Assembly: GCA_011033025.1 (NCBI GenBank)
Contig: WFMF01000008.1
Span: 1,245,001 to 1,309,000 of the forward strand
Reading direction: 5' to 3'
Origin: Beroe forskalii
Lineage: Eukaryota > Ctenophora > Nuda > Beroida > Beroidae
Length of the DNA: 64,000 bases
Shown in pieces: positions 57,074-64,000 of the stretch. The first letter of the stretch is position 1, and every line of letters begins with the position of its first letter. The notes under the pieces are model-generated. The model was not told the DNA's origin. It saw nothing but the letters and a program-made list of their open reading frames with translations, and ran no database searches. The translations under genes and the position numbers were made by a program.

Positions 57074-57836
57074 CTACTGACTCATGACGAGGCTGGAGGA
57101 GGAGTCTGTATCGATGAGGAGTCCTGAGCCCCCCTCCTCCCCCTCACTGATGGTTCCCATCTGACTAGTCCTGGCAGGGGCAGTCTCCTGAATGTCTGAG
57201 AACTCCCCCATTTCCACCTTCCCCTTCCTGGAAGAAGAGGAGTCTGAGAGGGAGCGAGTGGGTGCGCCCTTCCCCTCCTCCCCCTCTGGGGGCGGGGGCT
57301 GCTCCACTTGGAGACAGAAGACAGTCACCTCCTCCTCCCCCTCCTCTCTCTCCTCCCCCTCGTCCTCCAGCAGAGTATGGATCTTCCTGCTCGACAGCAG
57401 CTTGTTCAGCAGGTTCTTAGGCTTCTTCCCCTCGAACCAGATCTTCCGGCACTGCTTTATCCGCACGATGTCCAGCTCCTGTCGGTACAGCTCTGCGAAG
57501 TGCAGCGCGCGGCTCAGCAGGGCCTGCGCGTCGCGCGACTTCCCTTTCAGCACTTTGATAAACGCCACGTAGGTGTAGACCCGGGGTCGGAGGCAGTTGT
57601 AAACGGCCGTGTTCTTCATGCAAAGCTTCATGAGGACCCTGAGTCGGGGCCACACATCATGTCCTAGCTGGAAGAGCAGGATCAGGGTCTCTAGCAGGAG
57701 AGTGTAGAAGAAGGCACACGTCAGGCTGCTAATCACGGGGGGTGCCAGAGTGCGCGCTACAGTCACCCACGCCACTGCTCTCTGACCGTTGCCTTGCCGT
57801 GCAAAGCTCAGAGCGAAGGAGATCAGCATACCGAAC
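57074..57836 (-). CDS. Last exon of the helical gene
   Basis: Acceptor TCGCAG. Encodes MLISFALSFARQGNGQRAVA, several helices, KIWFEGKKPKNLLNKLL and an acidic Glu/Ser-rich tail, ending at TAG 57,076-57,074. Confidence 0.85.
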
Positions 57837-60800
57837 CTGCGACAATGAGTGGTTTGAGGGGTTAGGAGGGTGAGGAGTGGGTTAGGAGGGTGAGGAGGGG
57901 TTTTGAGGGTGAGGAGGGGGTTTGAGTGGGTTAGGAGGGTGGGGAGTTGCTAAACAAGTATATCCCTGTGTGGCTCGCGCGGCGCGCTTCCCCAGCGTGT
58001 CCCGTAGGGAAGCGCGCGGCGCGTACACACACCTATGCGGGCTTAGGAAGGTGGGGAGGGTTGACTGTTGAGGAGGGGTTAGAGGGGTAAGGAGGGGTTT
58101 TAGTGGGGTGTATGAAGGAGTTAGGAACTTCTTGAAATCCGAACCTCGCAATAGAGTCGTTGGTAAAGTCAGGGCTGCTGACGCTACTGAAGATGTACTC
58201 CTTGTACGTGATAGAGCTCTCTAACTGCTCCTCAATCTCTGTCTCCAGGAAGAGGGCGAACGCAACGAACCACGCCTGACCCTCGTGATCCGAGATCTAA
58301 GAAAGTTGGAACTTTAGGAAATCAATTTCATCCATCGAAATGTTATAAAACGTAAATTTACCAAACCAACGTATACCAATAATCAATAAAATCCAATAGA
58401 GCCGAAAACAGAAAAGGTCCCTGAAAAGTCCCTTAAAAGTTAAAAGTCCCTGAAAATCAGGTCAACAGCCTGACCTTCAGATTCCAAGAGTCCAAGACGA
58501 ACGTCGTGCACTAAGTTTAACACACACAGTACACACACACGTACCTCGACAGCGAATCTGTTCATGTTCTTGAGGGTGTCGACGAGTTTGTTGCGGTCGT
58601 TGCTGAGGAAGAACCCGAGGACGAGGGAAGGGGAGGCTGACACGAAGAGAAGCCGGTGTTTCATCGAGTCAGAGACCAGCAGGGCGTTACTGCCGTGCTC
58701 CAACTCCTGAGAGGGTAGTGGTGTCTGGATGTCTGTGTGCACAAGCATAAAGACACGAATTTTACAGTGCACACAATTTAATTTTCATAGGATTCCTGTT
58801 AAATTTCACGCGTTTATATCGATCGATCCATGGAGAAAATGCGCGTTAATGTATGGCTAACTTGAAGACCCTAACCTGTGCTGATGCCACCCTCCGCTAT
58901 CTTTGTCTCAGTAAGGAGCAAGTAAGCGTAGAACAGCGCCATGGAATTGTCAGGGGACAGGGCTTCAAACTCCATCGAGGCTGACAGCTTGGCTTCAATC
59001 CTGCAGAATAAGGAACATGTTAATGCTTATAAGCTTAAAGAACAGCCTGAAGGAGCGGCAGGTTTTCCAGAACGGTAAATGTGCGAGTCAGATCAAATTC
59101 ACCCCAAACAGTTTCTCCAGAAAACCGTTACATTTTCTCCATGGCATCTGCTAAAACTACTAACGCTGTGCAGGGCACGGAAAGATTGTATTTCTGAGCA
59201 GCGTGGAGGAAGTTAGCCAGGGTCTCCAGCTTCATGGAGGTCTCCTCTATCGGAGCTGCATTGCCACCACTTGAACTGCTCAACTGCAGCAGAGTAGGCC
59301 TGCACACTCTTATACTGCACTTCTAGGGCTACACGCAGCCGACCTGGGTGGTGTCAGGGTTACCAGGGAGTCATGGTAACCCAGGAGTGGTGTCATGGTT
59401 ATCAGGGGGTGGTTTCAAAGTTACCAGGGATTGGTGTCATGGTAACCAGGGACTGGTGCCATGGTAACCGGGGTGTCATGGTTACCAGGGAGTCGTGTCA
59501 TGGTAACCAGGGAGTGGTGTTATGGTAACCAGGGAGTGGTGACATGGTAACCAGGGAGTCGTGTCATGGTAACCAGGGAGTCGTGTCCTGGTAGCCAGGG
59601 AGTGGTTTCATGGTAACCAGGGAGTGGTATCATGGTGACCGGGGAGTTGTGTCATGGAAACTAGGGGGTGGTGTCATGGTAACCAGGGGGTGGTGTCATG
59701 GTAACCAGAGAGTGGTGTCATGGTAACCAGGGAGTGGTGTCATGGTAACCAGAGAGTGGTGTCATGGTAACCAGGGAGCGGTGAAGTTGTAACCAGGGAG
59801 TAGTGTTATGGTAACCAGGGAGTGGTGACATGGTAACCAGGGAGTGGTTTCATGGTAACCCGGGAGTAGTGTCACGGTAACCTGGGGGTGGTGTCATGGT
59901 TACCAGGAATGGTGTCATGGTAAACCAGGACCCCAAGGAGTGGTTTCACTAACCTAAGCACTGTATGATGATGTGGTATCTCTCCGCATCCTCGTAGTTG
60001 AACGGCTGAGGAGTGCTCTTCAGCTGTAACCGCTCGTTAAACTTGTGTTTCATTACGAAGAAGGAGAGGCTCAGGTGGGCCTCTATGTTGGAGGTGGGTT
60101 GCGGGGCGCCTAGTAACAAAATGTGAAGGGATTCAAGAGACAGGACGCGGCATCATATTTAATCATGGTTACAATGTTTATTGAGCTACGCATAATGCAG
60201 CAATTCAAGAAAAATCAAGCTGCCAATTTCCTTCAAACTCTACAAGCTGTTTTCAAACTGTTGTCACTCCACTAGCTGTTGTCATTCTATTGTAACCAAA
60301 CTAGGTGTTGTCACCCTACTACCCGCTGCAACTCTGTTGTCACCCTAATGACTACTAACTGTTGTCACTCTACCACTACCAGGTGTTGTCACCACTAACC
60401 TAGTAACTTGAGGCTCTTCCTATAGCACTCGATAGCGTCATTAATCTGACTGTTCTTGAAGTGGGCTTGTCCCTGCAAATACTGCACCGTCGCTTCCTGC
60501 ATCCGTGTGAAGGGCAGCTGAGGGGGAAGTTATCGGTTATCGGTACATTGCATTATCGGTACTTTATCAGTGCATTATCGGTAAATTATCAGTGCATTAT
60601 CGGTGCATTATCAGTAAATTATCAGTGCATTATCGGCTCTTTATTGGTAATTCTATCAGTACTTTATCAGTACATTATCAGAAATACTATCGGTACATTA
60701 TCGGTAATACTATCAGTACATTATCGGTACATCATCAGTGCATTATCGGTACATTATCGGTACATTATTTATTGCTCTAAAAAGGCTAGAAGCCTAAAAA

Positions 60801-63749
60801 AGGATAAAATTGCCGTTACAACCTCAGCTTCTTTTCCTCTTGCCTCCTGTTGAGTTCCCCGATCCAATAGAAGGCTTCCTCGCTATCTCCCATGTACACA
60901 GCCGCCCCCACCGCTTCTGAGAATATGGAAACAATCAGAATCAAGGGTTTTGATGGGAACCAATCAAAATCACGGTTTAGAACGGGGAACCAATCAGAAT
61001 GAAGGGTTAGAACGGGGAACCAATCAGAATTACGGGTTAGAATGGGGGACCAATCAGAATCACGGGTTAGAATGGAATTCCAATCAGAGAGGGATATCAT
61101 ATTGATGGTAGGAATCCAGAGACATGTTGCAGTATTGAGGGATAATTATTCATAGCATTTTGTGGGAGCAAAGCCCCAACTAGAGTTTCTTGGAGTCAGC
61201 ATCATAGGTTAGAATGGGGGATCAATGACTTAGATTGAAGAGCTATTTATTAAGTATTTAGCTAAATTTCTCGGTACCTTCGGGTTGGTTTTCGACGTTG
61301 TTATACCGATGGGTTTGTGAAAGCGAAGCCCTTGGTTCTCTATGTATCACTGGAGGCTCAATCTTAAACATCATATGCATGTCATTATAAGATGACTAGA
61401 GAAATCAAACAATTATTATCACGCAATTATTTTTTAAACTCTTATATTTCCTTCTAATTCTAAGCTGTCAAATAACTTGACAAGCATATAACGGCTGATT
61501 AAGTATTATTTGACATTTTAAAAACTGACTTGAATATTGAACGATAATTGACAAAAACACAAGCAATAAACGAACTAACAGAAGAAATAAAAGCTTAGAA
61601 TTACCCCAAATAAGAAAGTTTAAAAATTGCATTTTGGTAAAACCCTATTTTGCTGATCGATTGCTTCTCTCATTCAAACAGTACACATGCAATGATCGAT
61701 GAAGATCGATAAGATCGATAAAGACTCTCGTTTCACAGTGCCCGCAATTTACTTTTCGCAGAGAGAAAACTACGTGGACTCCACTCACCGATCATGACAG
61801 CGATAAGGTTCTCATAACTATCAGCAGCCTTCCAATGCCGTACAATGCTGGGAACCAGTTCCCTAATCACCACTCTGCAGTGACACCTGTCCTTGTTCAG
61901 CACCCACTCCCAATCTGGGAGGGAAATGGAATTATAAGTGGTAAAAGAGTGGGAAGAGAGTGGTAAAAGAGTGGGGGCAAGACTGCAGGAGGGGGACAAA
62001 AGGACGAGTGGGGACGCGATCAAGGAACCAGGAGGACAAAAAGAGCTGTGCAACCGCCTCGACTTTGTTTCGGCTGCATCTGCACACTGTACAGCTCTTA
62101 AAGTCTCAAAGTGAGAAGGTACTAACCTCTCCTATCTGATCCATGTTGGTGTGGCAGGGGTTGAGGGTGTCTATAAAGGAGTCGTTAGCTGAATCTGGGG
62201 AGGTTCCTCTCACTAACTCACTACCGGCATCACTAGCTGAACTGTAGTGTATGATAGGTGTTACGTAAGGAAGGAAACTTCTGCATAGGTTTTGGTCAGT
62301 TGGTGTAATGGTATCAAGTCTGGTTCGCGATCGATAGATCCCGGGTTCGATTCCCTGTCAATCCCACTGCATTAAGGGCGGAGATTTATCTCAAGCCTGA
62401 TCATTCTGTTAACCTACCTGAACACATGGCTGCCAGAAGAAGACCGTTCCTTGATCTTGGGACTCGGCATTTTCTCATCGTCGTCACTGCAGATTCCCGA
62501 ACCTGTCCCACTGAAACAGACGGGAACTACAATGATCTCGTAAGTCTGCGAAAACGCCCATAAACCCCGAAAAATTGAGCCCTCATTTGCCGATTTTCAC
62601 ATACGCACGGGGTTTTTCTCAGTGGAGTTGGCAATGTGCCAAATGTCTACCTGTCAGAATCGGAGTTGTCTACCTGTCTGGGTTGGAGTGTCTACCTGTC
62701 TGGGTCGGAGTGTCTACCTGTCTGGGTCGGAGTGTCTACCTGTCAGGATCGGAGTGTTCGTCCTCGGAGAGTCTGGTTGCGGAGCTGCGCGTGGTCAGGA
62801 TCTTCTTGTAGTTTATCAGCGTCTTGAAGTTATCCTCGCACTTTGTGCTCTAAGGGAAATGGTTGTCTTAGATTTAGGGGATCCTAAGACGGATTACGAT
62901 AGCGTGAGGTTACATCACACATGAAAATTCTAGTTTTCAGGAGGCCCTAACTACCAAAACTCAATGCATGGACAATATCGTGACCACACTGAATACTGAA
63001 AGCTGGAACTGGACGGACCGGTGGGGCAGCATAATTCAGAATCCACCCTCTCACCTGGAACTTTGCCTCTAACTTGACGCTAGCCAGGGAGGGTCTCCCA
63101 CTCCTGATGGGCGTGTTGGACTCGCTGTCGCTGGGCATGCCGAGCAGCGTGGTGCGCCGGCCGTTGAACGGGAACTCCATCTCGGTCGTCTTGCCGATTG
63201 TTACCTTCTTGTTATAACCGGACGAGGCGGTGCCTGAGACTTCGGAATACGGGTTAGTTTCTGGGAGGGGAATGAGGGGCGGGGACAGAGGCGCCAGAGC
63301 CGGGGAGAGAGGCGCCAGGGCCGGGGAGAGAGGCTCCGAAGAAAGAGGCAGGACAGGCGGAGAAAGGGGCGGCAGGACAGACGGGGAGAGAGGTGGCAGG
63401 ACAGGTGGTGAGAGTGGAGGGAAGGAGCTGAATTCGTCATTTGGGAGGGGTATGAGCGGCATGGAAAGAGCTGGTGAGATGGGCGGCGGAGAATCCAGCC
63501 CCAGCGCTGGGAAGTGTCTCCGGATGATGGGCGGCGTCAGCGGCGTAAGAGACTTCCTCGGTCGCAGTGACGGCAGCAGCGGCGGCATCTTCTTCGGCAT
63601 GGGGGGCGGCGTCAGGGGCGGCGCCAGGGCGGCTGGGAGGGATCTGGGGAGGTGGGGCGGCCCCAGGCGGGGCACTAACGGCGCAAAGCCTATCATCTCA
63701 TCATCGTCTGAAGGCGATATATGGGAGGAGGTGAGCGGTGCACAGTCTA
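57074..63749 (-). CDS. Large helical protein with a TPR-like segment, at least 13 exons, unidentified
   Basis: Exons in transcript order: 63,749-63,055; 62,849-62,740; 62,510-62,418; 62,241-62,123; 61,914-61,789; 60,916-60,823; 60,517-60,400; 60,109-59,954; 59,343-59,132; 59,000-58,876; 58,732-58,545; 58,296-58,145; 57,836-57,074. Phases agree except between 60,823 and 60,517, and one frameshift lies inside 59,343-59,132. N-terminal part: acidic patch (SPSDDDE), then a long Pro/Leu-rich disordered stretch. Next is a Ser/Asp-rich linker (SEDEHSDPDSGTGSG). Then come helices with aromatic and small residues in TPR-like spacing (QGQAHFKNSQINDAIECYRK). The last exon has helical repeats, then an acidic Ser-rich tail ending SSSSLVMSQ. 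No catalytic or membrane motif recognised. The 5' end probably lies beyond the window. Confidence 0.75.
57837..58144 (-). other. Intron between exons 12 and 13
   Basis: Bounded by GAGGTTCGG on one side and CAGGTTCGG on the other. Contains GGGTTAGGAGGGTGAGGAGG repeats and an insertion of the GCGCGC palindromic family (57,945-58,050). Confidence 0.7.
58145..58296 (-). CDS. Exon 12 of the helical gene
   Basis: Acceptor TTTCTTAG, donor GTTCGG. Encodes EGQAWFVAFALFLETEIEEQ and YIFSSVSSPDFTNDSIA. Confidence 0.8.
58545..58732 (-). CDS. Exon 11 of the helical gene
   Basis: Acceptor CACACAG, donor GTACGT. Encodes SNALLVSDSMKHRLLFVSAS and LVDTLKNMNRFAVE. Confidence 0.8.
58876..59000 (-). CDS. Exon 10 of the helical gene
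   Basis: Acceptor TCTGCAG, donor GTTAGG. Encodes EAKLSASMEFEALSPDNSM and ALFYAYLLLTETKIAEGG. Confidence 0.8.
59132..59343 (-). CDS. Exon 9 of the helical gene, with a frameshift
   Basis: Acceptor CACCCAG, donor GTAACG. First part reads RLRVALEVQYKSVQAY; the second, in another frame, LQLSSSSGGNAAPIEETSMK and LANFLHAAQKYNLSVPC. The shift (one base too many, about 59,290) is within CTACTCTGCTGCAG. Confidence 0.65.
59344..59945 (-). repeat. About 27-bp minisatellite filling an intron
   Basis: More than 20 copies of GGTAACCAGGGAGTGGTGTC plus ATGGTAAC variants. It occupies the intron from 8 bp after one exon to the acceptor of the next (CACCCAG). Confidence 0.95.
59954..60109 (-). CDS. Exon 8 of the helical gene
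   Basis: Acceptor TTACTAG, donor GTTAGT. Encodes HLSLSFFVMKHKFNERLQLK and NYEDAERYHIIIQCL. Confidence 0.8.
60400..60517 (-). CDS. Exon 7 of the helical gene, TPR-like
   Basis: Acceptor CCCCTCAG, donor GTTAGT. Encodes MQEATVQYLQGQAHFKNSQ and DAIECYRKSLKLL, close to a TPR consensus. Confidence 0.8.
60527..60775 (-). repeat. GTACATTATC minisatellite beside a 3' splice site
   Basis: 12-14 bp degenerate units (CGGTACATTATCAGTGCATTAT). It begins within about 10 bp of the exon 7 acceptor. Confidence 0.85.
60823..60916 (-). CDS. Exon 6 of the helical gene
   Basis: Acceptor ATTCTCAG, donor GTTGTA. Encodes AVGAAVYMGDSEEAFYWIGE and LNRRQEEKKL; a TPR-like helix pair. Its end phase (2) does not match exon 7 (0), so an exon or a base may be missing between them. 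Confidence 0.7.
60936..61092 (-). repeat. 30-bp minisatellite before a 3' splice site
   Basis: Five units of GGTTAGAACGGGGAACCAAT plus CAGAATCAC. On the gene strand: GATTCTGATTGGTTCCCC with ATTCTAACCC, i.e. branch-point-like plus pyrimidine-rich words. The real acceptor (ATATTCTCAG, 60,917) follows the last unit. Confidence 0.8.
61789..61914 (-). CDS. Exon 5 of the helical gene
   Basis: Acceptor CTCCCAG, donor GTGAGT. Encodes WEWVLNKDRCHCRVVIREL and HWKAADSYENLIAVMI. Confidence 0.75.
62123..62241 (-). CDS. Exon 4 of the helical gene
   Basis: Acceptor CACTACAG; donor GTACCT chosen because it gives the phase needed by exon 5. Encodes SANDSFIDTLNPCHTNMDQI. Confidence 0.6.
62295..62372 (+). mobile_element. 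tRNA-like sequence, probable SINE head
   Basis: A-box-like TTGGTGTAATGGTATC and B box GGTTCGATTCC 40 bp later. No proper acceptor stem, so not a functional tRNA by eye. Confidence 0.45.
62418..62510 (-). CDS. Exon 3 of the helical gene
   Basis: Acceptor GTTTCAG, donor GTAGGT. Encodes GTGSGICSDDDEKMPSPKIK, ERSSSGSHVF. Confidence 0.7.
62645..62755 (-). repeat. 22-bp minisatellite made of 5' splice sites
   Basis: Five units; on the gene strand ACTCCGACCCAGACAGGTAG plus AC. Each repeats the exon end (GACAG) and donor (GTAGAC) of exon 2. Confidence 0.9.
62740..62849 (-). CDS. Exon 2 of the helical gene
   Basis: Acceptor CCCTTAG, donor GTAGAC. Encodes KCEDNFKTLINYKKILTTRS and SEDEHSDPD. Ends in phase 2; without splicing a TAG follows at once. 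Confidence 0.7.
63055..63749 (-). CDS. Exon 1 (visible) of the helical gene: Pro-rich region
   Basis: Donor GTGAGA. Start taken at acceptor CATCTAG; the frame stays open to about 63,884, but that part reads as a pyrimidine tract. Encodes LPSLRPRKSLTPLTPP-type repeats, then VTIGKTTEMEFPFNGRRTTL. Confidence 0.65.
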
Positions 63750-64000
63750 CTAGATGAGAAAAGGTGCTGCCAGCTTCACAGAGATAAATGATAATTGCTA
63801 GTAGTCTGTCATAGGAGTGAGCCAGTGAGGGGAGGCAGAAGAGGCACAGAAAGAGAGGGTTGAAAAGAATGTCACAATGATAAACTTGACGATTCGGAGA
63901 GAAAAATCATTGCGGTCAGAACAAGGACACGATGTCAAGATCATCATCAGAATACTTGAATCCTTCGACCAGAGAATATGCGGCTAGTTCATGCAATTAA
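63750..64000. other. Probable intron upstream of the first visible exon
   Basis: Pyrimidine-rich on the minus strand near the acceptor; otherwise nothing recognised. Confidence 0.35.

Noticed and set aside
60461-60853. Plus-strand frame rich in Tyr, Ile and Ser
   Set aside because: Read-through of the GTACATTATC minisatellite opposite a real minus-strand exon.
63753-63884. Upstream extension of the first visible exon of the helical gene (YHCDILFNPLFLCLFCLPSL)
   Set aside because: The frame is open but is largely a pyrimidine tract leading to the CATCTAG acceptor, so it is probably intron.

Overview
The window is nuclear DNA from an animal, most likely a marine invertebrate. Genes are split by canonical GT-AG introns. 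The proteins I recognise are metazoan: GDAP2, the AP-1 mu subunit, an SLC1 acidic amino-acid transporter, an SV2/SVOP-type MFS carrier and Ly6-type GPI proteins. More than half of the DNA is repeats, palindromes and small transposons in AT-rich sequence. Minisatellites beside splice sites remind me of reports on amphioxus introns. That is memory, not a search, and I cannot fix the phylum. Part of the window, about 25.4-28.35 kb, looks like low-quality consensus.

Layout. 0.1-1.1 kb: three minus-strand coding exons, possibly a tail of the next gene. 4.96-6.7 kb: the CRAL-TRIO part of GDAP2 (minus). 7.7-9.4 kb and 12.0-14.03 kb: two small LTR-bounded elements flanking an intact single-exon MFS transporter (9.72-11.1 kb, plus). 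14.25-14.8 kb: a broken receptor-like membrane pseudogene. 17.5-18.85 kb: a TIR element with a palindromic MITE nested in it. 18.9-23.6 kb: tandem repeats with long palindromes and GC-rich hairpin elements. The same composite returns inverted at 30.1-31.85 kb. 23.84-24.32 kb: last exons of an unknown minus-strand gene. 28.9-30.07 kb: three exons of AP-1 mu (plus), cut short by repeats.

35.86-52.27 kb: nine exons of an SLC1/EAAT-type transporter (plus); its first exons are not visible. The 12-kb second intron holds two tandem copies of a minus-strand Ly6-like gene. One copy looks intact. The other is split by a 5-kb foldback element whose arms are built from about 20-bp subrepeats, and that element carries a further palindromic insertion in one arm only. 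57.07-63.75 kb: a minus-strand gene of at least 13 exons encoding a mostly helical protein with a TPR-like segment, which I could not name.

The strongest recurring signal is that many exon borders sit directly on a minisatellite whose unit contains that border. Examples are the 3' splice sites of transporter exons at 35,856 and 48,598, the 5' splice site at 49,080, the 5' splice site at 62,740 and the stop codon at 57,074. Several other arrays start a few bases from a splice site. At the borders I could read through, the duplicated copies lead into stop codons or the wrong frame, so only the exon-proximal site is productive.
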